DNA from: Agromyces italicus DSM 16388 | GTDB taxonomy: Bacteria > Actinomycetota > Actinomycetes > Actinomycetales > Microbacteriaceae | DNA: 64,000 nucleotides | Assembly: GCF_000421545.1 (NCBI RefSeq) | Contig: NZ_ATXF01000012.1 | Span: forward strand, 1 to 64,000 | Direction of reading: 5' to 3' | Part shown: one piece after another, positions 25,524 through 35,305 of the stretch | Layout: the number at the start of each line of letters is the position of its first letter | How positions within the stretch are numbered: position 1 is the first letter of the stretch | Translations under genes and position numbers: made by a program | Notes under the pieces: model-generated | The model's input: only the letters and a program-made list of their open reading frames with translations | The model's database searches: none | Told to the model about the DNA's origin: nothing

Positions 25524-25922
25524 GTGTCACATAGTTCGCCCACCACCCCGGGTTCCGACGAGTCCGCACACCGCTACGAGGAGGCCGTCACCGAGTCGGT
25601 CGACGGCGCGCTGCGCGACATCGCCGAGGTACCCGCGGTCGAGATCATCACGACCGCCGCAGTGCACCTCATGAGCGCCGCCGCGGTGAAGCTCGGACTC
25701 GCCGACAACCCCGACGAGCAGCTCGACCTCGACGAGGCGCGCAAGCTCATCAACGCCCTCGCCGGCCTCATCACCGCAGGTGCACCCGAGATCAGCGACA
25801 TGCATGCGCGGTCGCTGCGCGACGGACTCCGCTCGCTCCAGCTCGCCTTCCGGGAGGCCTCTTCGATCCCCGATCCGATCGGGCAGGGCCCCGGCGAGAA
25901 GTGGACCGGCCCCGTCAGCTGA
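25524..25922 (+). CDS. DUF1844 family protein
   Basis: A 132-aa acidic cytosolic protein of the DUF1844 family, function unknown. The core helical segment IITTAAVHLMSAAAVKLGL (about 41-59) is followed by DLDEARKLINALAGL (about 70-84), the usual family pattern. The start is GTG at 25524 with AGAGGA 5 nt before it. It is divergent from infC, with which it shares a very short promoter region; this neighbourhood is common in actinobacteria. Confidence 0.85.
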   Translation: MSHSSPTTPGSDESAHRYEEAVTESVDGALRDIAEVPAVEIITTAAVHLMSAAAVKLGLADNPDEQLDLDEARKLINALAGLITAGAPEISDMHARSLRDGLRSLQLAFREASSIPDPIGQGPGEKWTGPVS

Positions 25923-25956
25923 GGGCCCCGCCGGACATGTGAGCCCCGCCCGCTCG

Positions 25957-26751
25957 TCATCGCTGGCAGTTCGGGCACCAGAAGACGACCCGCTCCCGAG
26001 GGTCGTCGCCGGCATTCGCCTCGCGGCCCAGCGCGCCTCGTTCGATCGTCGTGCCGCAGCGAAGGCACGGCGCCCCGGCGCGACCGTAGACCCAGAGGCG
26101 ACGGCCGCGGCGGTCGACTCCGGTGGTCACGCGCGCCGGGCGGTCACGGTTCGCCGTGATCAGGCGGCGGGCGAGGGCCACGACGGCGGCCAGATCGGGC
26201 ACCTCGCCGACCAGGCGGTCGGGCCGGATGCCTCGGAGGAAGCACAACTCGTTGACGTAGACGTTGCCGAGCCCGGCGAGATTGCGCTGGTCGAGGAGCG
26301 CGACCGCGATCGGAGTCGACGGGCCGGCCGCGAGACGGCGCACGGCCTCCTCGGCATCCCAGTCGGGGCCGAGGAGGTCGGGCCCGAGGGACGCGAGCGC
26401 CTGCTCGTCGTCGGCTCGCAGCAGCACCTCGACGAGCCCGAGTTCGAAGCCGATCGCGACCGAGCGGCCGGTCTCGAGCACGACCCGCGCCAGGTGCGCC
26501 GGCTTCGGCCAGCGCTCCCCCGGCGCGAGCACACGCCACTCGCCCTCCATCTTGAGATGCGAGTGCACCGTGCGCGTCGGGGTGCGGATGAGCAGGTGCT
26601 TGCCGCGGGCGAGCACCTCGTCGACGCGTTCGCCCGCGAGGTCGACCGTCGCAGACGCGGGCACGCGGAAGTCGGTGCGGGTGAGCATCTCGCCTGCGAG
26701 GGCCGAGCGCAATCGCGCAGCAGCCTGGTAGACCGTGTCACCTTCGGGCAT
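25957..26751 (-). CDS. nei: Endonuclease VIII-like DNA glycosylase/AP lyase
   Basis: Fpg/Nei family bifunctional base-excision repair enzyme that removes oxidised pyrimidines, 264 aa. Catalytic Pro2-Glu3 (MPEGDT) is intact, with a conserved GK at 50-51 and the helix-two-turn-helix QRNLAGLGNVYVNE at about 155-168. A C-terminal zinc finger has Cys229, Cys232, Cys259 and Cys262. The start overlaps the lhr 3' end by 14 bp, so it is translationally coupled. The lhr-nei pairing is conserved in actinobacteria, linking the helicase to repair. Confidence 0.94.
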   Translation of the reverse strand: MPEGDTVYQAAARLRSALAGEMLTRTDFRVPASATVDLAGERVDEVLARGKHLLIRTPTRTVHSHLKMEGEWRVLAPGERWPKPAHLARVVLETGRSVAIGFELGLVEVLLRADDEQALASLGPDLLGPDWDAEEAVRRLAAGPSTPIAVALLDQRNLAGLGNVYVNELCFLRGIRPDRLVGEVPDLAAVVALARRLITANRDRPARVTTGVDRRGRRLWVYGRAGAPCLRCGTTIERGALGREANAGDDPRERVVFWCPNCQR

Positions 26752-29700
26752 CGAGCCGTACTCCGCGGGGCGTCTCGCCGAAGCCGGCCGCGCCGAGCGC
26801 CCGCCCGAAGGGCGTGCCGAGCACGAACGCGCCGTTCACCGACTCGACGGCGAGCCGCCGCACCCGACCGGCGACGACCGTTGCGGCAAGCGCCTGCGCG
26901 GCGAGCTCGAGTCGCTGCTCGTCGTCGTGATACACGAGCACGGTCTTGCCGCCGCGCTCGACGTAGGCGATGAGCTCGCCGTCGACGACCACGACCATGG
27001 CGCCCGCCTTGCGCGCCGCGCGATGCGAGCTCTCGCCGGGAGGTTCGGGCCACGGCAGGGCCGCGCCGTACGCGTTCGCGGGATCGGTCGCGGCGAGCAC
27101 GAGCGTGGGGCCGCCGTGCTCGCGCCGGCCGGACGCCCGCTCCGCGACGCTCGCGGGCGCGCCCGCCGTGCCCGCGAAGTCCGCCGCGGTCGCGAGCCCG
27201 GGGGCGCCCGCGCCGCCGCGCGCCTCGCTCGCGGAGTCGACGAGCGCCCGCAGCCGATCGACCGCGCCAGGAGCGGCGAACTGCGCCGCACCGAGCCGCT
27301 CGACGAAGTACCCGCGCCGAGCGCGCCCCGACTCCTCGAAGCCTCGCAGGGTCTTGTAGACGAGCGCGAAGCCGCCGAGCACGCCCTCGGCGACCGCCGC
27401 CCCGCGCGTGACGATGCCGTATCGGTCGAGCAGCGTCTCGCCGAGCGCGTGGCCGCGCCGGGTGGCATCGGTCTCGGCGACCGGGAGGATCGACCAGCGC
27501 CCGGCGACGGACGGCGGGCCCGTGCGGCTCGGCATCACGGCGCGCGGGAGGCTGCGCCCGCGGAGCGCTCGGGCGCGGGCGCTCGGGCGCTGCGGCTTGT
27601 GTGCGCTGCGGCCGCCGCCGACGAGCGCGCGCAGCGGGGCCGCGGTGTCGTTCGTGACGAGCCCCGACCACACGAGCGACCAGAGCGCATCGACGAGGGC
27701 TGCATCGTCGGGAGGCGCCTCGAACGATCCGGCGGCGCCGACGGCGTCGGCGAGCTGCCGGAAGAAGAAGCCGCCGCCGGAGCCGAGTGCCAGCAGCACC
27801 TCGCGCTCGAGCGGTTCGAGGTCGACCTCGGGTGCCCAGGGCAGGGTGAGCGGGGCCGACTCGGCGAGGTGGAGGCTCACCCAGCCGTCATCGCCCGCGA
27901 GCGCCCCCGACCCGGCCCAGAGCACCTCGCCCGAACTCATCAGCTCGTCGAGCATCGCAGGCGAGTAGTCGGCGACCCGCGCCGGCAGTGCGAGCGACTC
28001 CCACGCCGAGGCCGGAAGCCTGGCCCCCTCGAGCTGCTCGATCGCCGAGAGCACGCCGTCGATGCCGCGGACGCCCGCGCCGACCCGCTGCCACAGCGGC
28101 AGGAACCTGGCGAGAGCGAGTTGCGGCACCGGCTCGATCTCGTGCCGCAGGGCGGCAAGCGAACGGCGTCGAAGGCGACGCAGCACCTCGGCGTCGCACC
28201 ACTCGGTCGAGGTGCCGTGCGGCCGGAACTCGCCCTCGACGACCCGGCGTTCATCGGCGAGGCGGCGCAGCGCGCCCCGCGCGACGGCCACCCCGACGCC
28301 GAAGCGCGCGGCGACGTCGTCGACGGTGAACGGGCCGTGACTGCGGGCGTAGCGGCTCACCAGGTCGCCGAGCGGGTCGGCGACGTGGGCCTCGAACGCG
28401 GCGGCGACGCCGGGCGGCACGGGCACGCCGAGCGCGTCGCGCAGGCGCCCGACGTCTTCGACCGCGGCGAGCTGCTCGCGCCCGGCGAAGCCGACGCGCA
28501 CAGCCCGACGCGCCGCGAGGAGCTCGGCGACCGCCGCCTCCGCATCGGTCTCGGCGTCGACCCTGGCGCCGATCTCTTCGGGAGTCAGCGGTCCGAGCGT
28601 GCGCAACAGCTCGGCGACACCCTCGACGCCGCGAGCGCGCCGCTCGGGCGCCAGACGCTGGAGCTCGGACTCGACTTCGTCGATGACGGCCGGGTCGAGG
28701 AGCTCGCGCAGCTCGACCCGGCCGAGCAGCTCGCCGAGGAGCGCCTGGTCGATCGCGAGCGCCGCGGCGCGTCGCTCGGCGAGCGGCGCGTCACCCTCGT
28801 ACATGAAGGCGCCGACGTAGCCGAACAGCAGGGCGCTCGCGAACGGGCTCGGCGAGTCGATCGTCGTCTCGACGACCCGGATCTTGCGGGAAGCGATCTC
28901 GCCGGCGACGGCCACGAGCGCGGGCACGTCGTAGACGTCTTGGAGGACCTCGCGCAGCGTCTCGAGGATGATCGGGAACGTCGGGTAGTCGCTCGCGACC
29001 TCGAGGAGCTGTGCCGACTTCTGCCGCTGCTGCCAGAGCGGGGAACGCTGGCCCGGCCGGTAGTGCGGCAGCAGCAGTGCCCGGGCCGCGCACTCGCGGA
29101 ACCTGCTGGCGAAGAGGGCCGAGCCGCCGACCTCTTCGGTCACGAGCGGCTCGAGCTCGGCGGCGTCGAAGACGAAGAGCTCGGCCCCCGGCGCCTCGCC
29201 GCCGGTGTCGGGGATGCGCACGATGATGCCGTCGTCGGCCGCGATCGCCGCCCCGTCGACGCCGTGCCGTTCGCGCACACGAGTGCCGACGGCGAGCGCC
29301 CAGGGTGCGTGCACCGGCATGCCGTACGGCGAGTGCAGGATGATGCGCCAGTCGCCGAGCTCGTCGCGCGAGCGTTCGACGACGAGCGTGCGGTCGCTCG
29401 GCACCGCGCCGGTGGCGGCGCGCTGGTCGGCGAGGAATCCGAGCAGGTTCGCCGAGGCGTTCGCATCGAGCCCCGCAGCGGCGACGCGCGCACGGGCATC
29501 AGGCTCGTCGGCCGACGAGAGTTCGCGCATGAAACCGCCGAGGGCGCGCCCGAGCTCGGCGGGACGACCGATGGCGTCGCCCTTCCAGAACGGAACGCGA
29601 CCGGGCTGCCCGAACGCGGGCACCACGTTGACCCGGTCGAAGGTGATCTCTTGAATGCGCCAGCTCGTCGCACCGAGCGCGAAGACGTCGCCGACTCGCG

Positions 29701-31378
29701 ATTCGTAGACCATCTCTTCGTCGAGCTCGCCGACCCGGCGCCCGGTGGCGTCGTCGCCGACGAGGAACACCCCGAACATGCCCCGGTCGGGGATGGTGCC
29801 GCCGCTCGTCACCGCGAGGCGCTGCGCTCCGGGCCGCCCCGAGATCGTGCCGCCCTCGCGATCCCAGACGACGCGCGGCCGTAGCTCGCCGAAGCGGTCG
29901 GAGGGGTAGCGGCCGGCGAGCAGATCGAGCGTCGCCTCGTACGCCGAACGGGGAAGGTGCTGGAACGGGGCACTGCGTCGCACCGTCTCGAACCACGCCT
30001 CGACGTCGAGCTCGTCGACGGCCGCGGCGGCGATCGTCTGCTGGGCGAGGATGTCGAGCGGGTTCGCCGGCACCCTGAGGGTCTCGATCTGCCCGGCGAG
30101 CATGCGCTCGGAGGCGACGGCCGTGTGCACGAGGTCGGCGCGGTGCTTCGGGAACATGATGCCCCTCGAGACCTCGCCCACCTGGTGGCCCGCGCGCCCG
30201 AGGCGTTGCAGCCCGCTCGCGACCGACGGCGGCGACTCGACCTGCACCACGAGGTCGACCGCGCCCATGTCGATGCCGAGCTCGAGGCTCGAGGTCGCGA
30301 CGACGCAGCGCAGCCGGCCCGACTTCAGATCGTCTTCGATCTCGGCGCGCTGTTCTTTGCTGACCGAACCGTGATGGGCCCGGGCGACGACGGGCGGCGC
30401 GCCCGCGGTCTGCCCCGATTGCGCCATGAGTGCCGCGGGCGGACCGCTCGCGGCCGCAGCCGCGACGAGCGCGGTCTGCTCGTCGGCCTCGAGCGCCAGT
30501 TCGTTGAGCCTGGCCGTCAGCCGTTCGGCGAGCCGCCGCGAGTTCGCGAAGACGATCGATGAACGATGCGCGAGCACCCGGTCGAGGATGGCCTGCTCGA
30601 CGTGCGGCCAGATCGACCCCGTCGCGTCGTCGCTCGCTGGCAGGCGCGCCATGTCTTCGACCGGCACCTCGACGCGCAGTTCGAAGCGCTTCTCGCTCGG
30701 CGGGGCGACGACGGTCACCGGGGATGCCGCGGAGAGGAAGCGGGCGACCTCGTCGAGCGGGCGCACCGTCGCCGAGAGGCCGATACGCTGAGCCGGCTTC
30801 GCGAGGAGGGCGTCGAGCCGCTCGAGCGAGACCGCGAGGTGCGCACCGCGCTTCGTGCCGGCGACGGCGTGGATCTCGTCGACGATGACCGCCTCGACCC
30901 CGCGCAGCGTCTCTCGCGCCTGCGAGGTGAGCATGAGGTAGAGCGACTCGGGCGTCGTGATGAGGATCTCGGGCGGCCTCGCCACGAGCGTGCGGCGCTC
31001 GGAGGCGGGCGTGTCGCCGGAACGCACGCCGACCGAGACCTCGGGCACCTCGAGGCCGTGCGCCGCGGCGGTGCGGGCGATGCCGATGAGCGGCGCCCTG
31101 AGATTGCGTTCGACGTCGACGCCGAGCGCCTTGAGCGGTGAGAGATAGACGACCCGGGTGCCCGCGGTCGTCGGATCGGGCGCCTCGTGGTGCAGCCGGT
31201 CGATCGCCCAGAGGAACGCCGCGAGCGTCTTGCCCGAACCGGTCGGCGCGACCACGAGCGCGTGATCGCCCCGCGAGATCGCCTGCCAGGCGCCGCGCTG
31301 CACGGCGGTCGGTTCGGTGAACGATTCGGTGAACCACGCCCTGGTCGCGGGCGAGAACTCCGCGAGCGCCTCGGTCAT
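26738..31378 (-). CDS. lhr: Lhr-type ATP-dependent DNA/RNA helicase
   Basis: Large superfamily 2 helicase, 1546 aa, the usual length for bacterial Lhr. Walker A TGSGKT is at residues 46-51, DEIH at 167-170 and motif VI near QRLGRAGHQVG. The C-terminal half holds the winged-helix and Lhr-specific domains. Mycobacterial Lhr is a 3'-to-5' translocase induced by DNA damage. ATG 31378 starts MTEALAEFSPATRAW; the frame further upstream is a shadow of the decarboxylase. The neighbouring nei supports a repair role. The long plus-strand frames over this gene are shadows. Confidence 0.95.
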   Translation of the reverse strand: MTEALAEFSPATRAWFTESFTEPTAVQRGAWQAISRGDHALVVAPTGSGKTLAAFLWAIDRLHHEAPDPTTAGTRVVYLSPLKALGVDVERNLRAPLIGIARTAAAHGLEVPEVSVGVRSGDTPASERRTLVARPPEILITTPESLYLMLTSQARETLRGVEAVIVDEIHAVAGTKRGAHLAVSLERLDALLAKPAQRIGLSATVRPLDEVARFLSAASPVTVVAPPSEKRFELRVEVPVEDMARLPASDDATGSIWPHVEQAILDRVLAHRSSIVFANSRRLAERLTARLNELALEADEQTALVAAAAASGPPAALMAQSGQTAGAPPVVARAHHGSVSKEQRAEIEDDLKSGRLRCVVATSSLELGIDMGAVDLVVQVESPPSVASGLQRLGRAGHQVGEVSRGIMFPKHRADLVHTAVASERMLAGQIETLRVPANPLDILAQQTIAAAAVDELDVEAWFETVRRSAPFQHLPRSAYEATLDLLAGRYPSDRFGELRPRVVWDREGGTISGRPGAQRLAVTSGGTIPDRGMFGVFLVGDDATGRRVGELDEEMVYESRVGDVFALGATSWRIQEITFDRVNVVPAFGQPGRVPFWKGDAIGRPAELGRALGGFMRELSSADEPDARARVAAAGLDANASANLLGFLADQRAATGAVPSDRTLVVERSRDELGDWRIILHSPYGMPVHAPWALAVGTRVRERHGVDGAAIAADDGIIVRIPDTGGEAPGAELFVFDAAELEPLVTEEVGGSALFASRFRECAARALLLPHYRPGQRSPLWQQRQKSAQLLEVASDYPTFPIILETLREVLQDVYDVPALVAVAGEIASRKIRVVETTIDSPSPFASALLFGYVGAFMYEGDAPLAERRAAALAIDQALLGELLGRVELRELLDPAVIDEVESELQRLAPERRARGVEGVAELLRTLGPLTPEEIGARVDAETDAEAAVAELLAARRAVRVGFAGREQLAAVEDVGRLRDALGVPVPPGVAAAFEAHVADPLGDLVSRYARSHGPFTVDDVAARFGVGVAVARGALRRLADERRVVEGEFRPHGTSTEWCDAEVLRRLRRRSLAALRHEIEPVPQLALARFLPLWQRVGAGVRGIDGVLSAIEQLEGARLPASAWESLALPARVADYSPAMLDELMSSGEVLWAGSGALAGDDGWVSLHLAESAPLTLPWAPEVDLEPLEREVLLALGSGGGFFFRQLADAVGAAGSFEAPPDDAALVDALWSLVWSGLVTNDTAAPLRALVGGGRSAHKPQRPSARARALRGRSLPRAVMPSRTGPPSVAGRWSILPVAETDATRRGHALGETLLDRYGIVTRGAAVAEGVLGGFALVYKTLRGFEESGRARRGYFVERLGAAQFAAPGAVDRLRALVDSASEARGGAGAPGLATAADFAGTAGAPASVAERASGRREHGGPTLVLAATDPANAYGAALPWPEPPGESSHRAARKAGAMVVVVDGELIAYVERGGKTVLVYHDDEQRLELAAQALAATVVAGRVRRLAVESVNGAFVLGTPFGRALGAAGFGETPRGVRLDARR

Positions 31379-31446
31379 GCCTCCATTCAAGCGGATGCCA
31401 CCGACGCGGCTGCCGATGCCGTCGCACTCGCGCGCCGCGCCGCCGT

Positions 31447-32859
31447 TCAGCCGGCCTCGCCCGTGGCGAGCGCACGGGCGACGGCATCGACGGTGCGGCG
31501 CACCTCCGCGGCATCCGTTCGCCAATTGCTGACCGAGAAGCGCACCACCGCGCGATCGTGCCAGCGCGAGGTCATCGCGAGCACCTCGCCCTCCGCCCAG
31601 AGCCGTTCGCTGAGCGCCTCGGTCGCGGCGTCGTCGGCGAGCGCGATGCACAGCTGCGTGAAGACGACCTCGTTCAGCACCTCGACGCCGGGAAGGCGCC
31701 CGACGCCGTCGGCGAGGCCCCTCGCAGCATCGGCGAGTCCCTCGACGAGCTCGGCGACGCCCGAGCGCCCGAGCGACCGCAGGACCGCCCAGACCGGCAC
31801 GCCGCGGGCCCGGCGCGAGAGCTCGGGCACCCGCTCGTGCGGGTCCGATCCGACGTCGGTCGCCTGGAGGTAGCTCGCATGCATGCTGAGCGCGCGGCGC
31901 ATTGCGCGGCCGTCGCGCACGATCGCGAGCCCCGAGTCGTAGGGCACGTTGAGCGTCTTGTGCGCGTCGGTCGACCACGAGTCGGCGGCGGCCATGCCAG
32001 AGGTCAGGTGACGGAGGCGCGGGGATGCCGCGGCCCAGAGGCCGAACGCACCGTCGACGTGCACCCAGGCGCCCGCCTCGTGCGCCGCGGCGATCGCGCC
32101 CGCGAAGTGGTCGAAGGCGCCCGAGTGGATGTTGCCGGCCTGCAGCAGCACGATCGCCGGCCCCTCGCCTGCGGCCAGCACCTCGCGCAGCGCGTCGACC
32201 CGGATGCGCCCCTCGACGTCGGACGGCACCACGACAGGCGCCCCGAGTCCGAGGTAGCGGGCGGCGAGGTCGACCGTGCCGTGCCGCTCCTCGCCGACGA
32301 TGAAGCGGATCCGCGGGGCGCCCGCGAGCCCCGACTCCTCGACGTCCCAGCCGACGCGGGTGAGCACCTCGTCGCGCGCCGCCGCCATGCATGTGAACTG
32401 GGCCATCGTCGCGCCCGTGGTGAAGCCGACCTCACTGCCGGCCGGAAGCTCGAGGAGGTCGACGAGCCACGCGCCCGCGAGTTCCTCGGCGGCGACCGCG
32501 GCCGGGGTGATCGTGCGCAGCCCGGTGTTCTGGTCCCAGCTCGAGACGAGCCAGTCGGCGGCGAGCGCCGCGGGGTGCGTGCCGCCGATCACCCAGCCGT
32601 AGAAGCGCGGCGACCCGATCGCGATGAGCCCGGGCTCCGCCGCGGCGGCGAGATGGTCGATCACCGCGGCGGCGGACTCGCCGTCCTCCGGCAGGTCGCG
32701 GCCGAACCGGTCGAGCAGCTCCTCGGTGGTCGCGCGGGGCGGCACCTTCCGCTCGCGGACGCCGTCGAGCCAGGCCCGCGCGTGCACGGCGGCCCGCTCG
32801 AGCGCTGCGTCGTAGCCGTCGTCGCCGTCCCGTCGTTCCGCATCGGGCTGCTCGGTCAT
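31447..32859 (-). CDS. PLP-dependent group II decarboxylase (aromatic-amino-acid type)
   Basis: Group II PLP decarboxylase, 470 aa. His193 (EERHGTVD) stacks on the cofactor, Asp269 lies in HVDGAFGLW, and the Schiff-base Lys is Lys301 in STDAHKTLNVPYD. It resembles aromatic L-amino-acid/tyrosine decarboxylases more than glutamate decarboxylases, but substrate cannot be read from sequence. It stands 68 bp upstream of lhr on the same strand and may be cotranscribed. The 108-bp gap on its 5' side shows only weak dyads. Confidence 0.88.
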   Translation of the reverse strand: MTEQPDAERRDGDDGYDAALERAAVHARAWLDGVRERKVPPRATTEELLDRFGRDLPEDGESAAAVIDHLAAAAEPGLIAIGSPRFYGWVIGGTHPAALAADWLVSSWDQNTGLRTITPAAVAAEELAGAWLVDLLELPAGSEVGFTTGATMAQFTCMAAARDEVLTRVGWDVEESGLAGAPRIRFIVGEERHGTVDLAARYLGLGAPVVVPSDVEGRIRVDALREVLAAGEGPAIVLLQAGNIHSGAFDHFAGAIAAAHEAGAWVHVDGAFGLWAAASPRLRHLTSGMAAADSWSTDAHKTLNVPYDSGLAIVRDGRAMRRALSMHASYLQATDVGSDPHERVPELSRRARGVPVWAVLRSLGRSGVAELVEGLADAARGLADGVGRLPGVEVLNEVVFTQLCIALADDAATEALSERLWAEGEVLAMTSRWHDRAVVRFSVSNWRTDAAEVRRTVDAVARALATGEAG

Positions 32860-32967
32860 GGCCGCACCTGGATTCCGCGCCGTCGCGCCCTCCGATCATG
32901 CTCCCGCGTGCGGCTGCGGTCAACCACCGCAACGGCTCACAGGCCCGACGGCCTCCCGGTCGCCGGT

Positions 32968-33822
32968 TCAGGCGTCGGATGCCCCGGCGACGAGTTTCAC
33001 GGCGAGCGAGTCGACGCCCGTGGCGATCGACTCGTCGGCGGCCCAGCGGTGCGCCAGCCGAGTCGTCGTCGCATCGAGCGCCTCGCGGGTGAGGCCCGCG
33101 ACGAGTTCGAGACGCACGATCAGCTCGGGGCCGGCGAGCCTCGCCTCGGGGTCGCCCGGGAGAAGCGTCACCCCGAGCACCGAGAGCTCTCGCTCAGCGG
33201 CGCGCAGGAAGGCCTCCCGCACGGCATCCGACTCGAACGGCGGACGCCACGGCAGCGACTGCGCGACCCCCCAGACCGCTGGGCGGCGCAGGACGAACTC
33301 ACCGGGCGAACCGGGATCGAGCACGACGAGCTCGGTGCCGTCGTCGGCGGCCGCGAGCGCGACGCGCACGCCGTCTGCGGGCACCGGCCGCGCGATCGGG
33401 TTCCATCGTGCCATCGCCTCGACCGAGGAGAAGACCGGCAGCACCGCCCGCCCGTCGGGGCCGGCGACCGTGACGATCGAGAGCTCCTGGCTCTTGTCGA
33501 CGGCGAGGCCGTGCGCGCCCGTCTCGGTTGAAGCGCCGGACCCCCCTGAGCCGGTCGAAGGGTCGCCGAGCTCGGCGAGCAACGGGATCAGCAGGCGCGA
33601 CCTCGCGAACGCCGCCACGACCTCGGACTGACCGCCGTCACCCGCGCGGAACGCCGCGATCGCGGCGGCGAGCTCGACCGGCGCACTGCCGTCGTCGGCC
33701 GCGTGCGGGTTCGCGTCGAACGAACGCCCTGCCCAAGGCACGCCGGCGGAGTCCGCGACGCGCGACGAGGGCGGCGCGCCATCGTGACGCTCGCTCGCCG
33801 AATCGTCAGCGCGAGGCGACAT
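32968..33822 (-). CDS. SseB family protein
   Basis: A 284-aa protein with two SseB-like domains (about residues 47-160 and 175-282), function unknown; it follows priA in related genomes. The start, ATG 33822, lies inside the priA end (17-bp overlap). Between the first two strands there is a Gly/Ser stretch, [13 protein letters not shown] (about 87-99), encoded by a REP-like DNA element at 33538-33563. This looks like an in-frame insertion and should form a loop. Confidence 0.8.
   Translation of the reverse strand: MSPRADDSASERHDGAPPSSRVADSAGVPWAGRSFDANPHAADDGSAPVELAAAIAAFRAGDGGQSEVVAAFARSRLLIPLLAELGDPSTGSGGSGASTETGAHGLAVDKSQELSIVTVAGPDGRAVLPVFSSVEAMARWNPIARPVPADGVRVALAAADDGTELVVLDPGSPGEFVLRRPAVWGVAQSLPWRPPFESDAVREAFLRAAERELSVLGVTLLPGDPEARLAGPELIVRLELVAGLTREALDATTTRLAHRWAADESIATGVDSLAVKLVAGASDA
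33538..33563. repeat. REP-like short palindromic element inside sseB
   Basis: The stretch runs from GGACCCCCCTGAG to CGGTCGAAGGGTC. It closely resembles the short dispersed element of the form CCTGAGCCNGTCGAAGG seen across many high-GC genomes. GACCC and GGGTC ends can pair. It is translated in frame as a Gly/Ser-rich loop. Only one copy is found in this window. Confidence 0.55.
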
Positions 33823-34552
33823 CCAGCGCCTCGGTCAGCGTGAACGCACCGGCGTAGAGTGCCTTGCCGACGATCGTGCCCTCGAGGCCGAGGGGAACGA
33901 GCTCGCGCAGGGCGACGATGTCGTCGAGGCTCGAGATGCCGCCCGAGGCGACGACCGGGCGCTCGGTGCGCTCCATGACCTGCCGGAGCAATGCGATGTT
34001 GGGGCCTTGGAGGGTGCCGTCCTTCGTGACGTCGGTGACGACGTAGCGGGCGGCGCCTGCCTCCTCCAGCCGGTCCATGACCTGCCAGAGGTCGCCGCCG
34101 TCCTTCGTCCAGCCGCGGGCGGCGAGCGTCGTGCCGCGCACGTCGAGGCCGACCGCGATCGCCTCGCCGTACTGGGCGATGACCGAGGCGGCCCACTCGG
34201 GGTTCTCGAGCGCCGCCGTGCCGAGGTTGATGCGCTTCGCACCGATCTCGAGGGCGTGCTCGAGCGACTCGTCGTCGCGGATGCCGCCCGAGAGCTCGAC
34301 GTTCACGCCGCGCACCTGACGGATGACCTTCTTCAGGATGCCGCCGTTCGACCCCCGGCCGAAGGCCGCGTCGAGGTCGACGAGGTGAATCCACTCGGCG
34401 CCCTGATCGGCCCAGTCGACGGCCGCGTCGACCGGGTCGCCGTAGCTCGTCTCGGTGCCGGCTTCGCCCTTCGTCAGGCGGACGGCCTTGCCACCGGCGA
34501 CATCGACTGCCGGAAGCAGCACGAGACCGGGGGTCTTGTTGAACTCACTCAT
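33806..34552 (-). CDS. priA: HisA/PriA: phosphoribosyl isomerase (His and possibly Trp)
   Basis: TIM-barrel isomerase for the fourth step of histidine synthesis; in most actinobacteria PriA also replaces TrpF. 248 aa from ATG 34552 (GAGG 6 nt before it; the GTG one codon upstream is less likely). General acid-base residues are Asp17 (LPAVDVAGG) and Asp174 ([10 protein letters not shown]), with phosphate-binding GGI segments. Dual function follows from taxonomy, not from a residue test. A 114-bp gap without a clear terminator separates it from hisH. Confidence 0.93.
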   Translation of the reverse strand: MSEFNKTPGLVLLPAVDVAGGKAVRLTKGEAGTETSYGDPVDAAVDWADQGAEWIHLVDLDAAFGRGSNGGILKKVIRQVRGVNVELSGGIRDDESLEHALEIGAKRINLGTAALENPEWAASVIAQYGEAIAVGLDVRGTTLAARGWTKDGGDLWQVMDRLEEAGAARYVVTDVTKDGTLQGPNIALLRQVMERTERPVVASGGISSLDDIVALRELVPLGLEGTIVGKALYAGAFTLTEALDVASR

Positions 34553-34666
34553 CACTGTCCTCGTTCGCGGGATGCCGCCGTGGATCGACGGTCGGCACAG
34601 TCACAGAAGCTTAGTCGCCCGGGAGTCGAACGCCCTGACCGTGACACGCACGGTCGTGAGCGGCCG

Positions 34667-35305
34667 TCAGCCGAGCGTGCCGATCCAGTTCGACAGCAGC
34701 CGGATTCCGGCCTCGGCGGACTTCTCGGGGTGGAATTGGGTCGCCGAGAGGGGGCCGTTCTCGACCGCGGCGAGGAATGACCCGCCGTGCTCGGCCCACG
34801 TCAGCTTCGGCCCGGGGAACGGCGGGATCACGTCGAGGTGCCACTCCTGCGCGGCGAAGGAGTGGACGAAGTAGAAGCGCTCGTCCTCGATGCCGTCGAA
34901 CAGCACCGACCCCGCATCGGGCGTCACCGTGTTCCAGCCCATGTGCGGCAGCACCGCCGCAGGCAGCTCGGTGACCGTGCCCGGCCATTCGCCGAGTCCC
35001 TCGGTGTCCACCCCGCGCTCGACACCGTGCTCGAAAAGCACCTGCATGCCGACGCAGATGCCGAGCACCGGGCGCCCGCCCGCGAGACGCCGATCGATGA
35101 TCTCGTCACCGCGCACCGCGCGAAGCTGCTCCATCACGGCCTTGAAGGCGCCGACGCCCGGCACGAGCAGGCCGTCGGCCTCGCTCGCAGCCCGACGGTC
35201 GGCCGTGACCAGGGCTTCGGCGCCCGCGGCTTCGAGCGCCTTCGCGGCAGAGTGCACGTTGCCGGAGCCGTAGTCGAGGACGACGACGCGGCGGGTCGGG
35301 CTCAC
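34667..35305 (-). CDS. hisH: Imidazole glycerol phosphate synthase, glutaminase subunit
   Basis: Class I glutamine amidotransferase supplying ammonia to HisF, 212 aa. The catalytic triad is Cys84 (GICVGMQ), His192 and Glu194 (FHPEKS). It overlaps hisB by 4 bp. The HisF partner is not in this window, although it usually follows priA. Confidence 0.96.
   Translation of the reverse strand: MSPTRRVVVLDYGSGNVHSAAKALEAAGAEALVTADRRAASEADGLLVPGVGAFKAVMEQLRAVRGDEIIDRRLAGGRPVLGICVGMQVLFEHGVERGVDTEGLGEWPGTVTELPAAVLPHMGWNTVTPDAGSVLFDGIEDERFYFVHSFAAQEWHLDVIPPFPGPKLTWAEHGGSFLAAVENGPLSATQFHPEKSAEAGIRLLSNWIGTLG

Noticed and set aside
26735-29884. 1049-codon plus-strand frame opposite lhr and nei
   Set aside because: Same codon-bias shadow; lhr has intact helicase motifs on the other strand.
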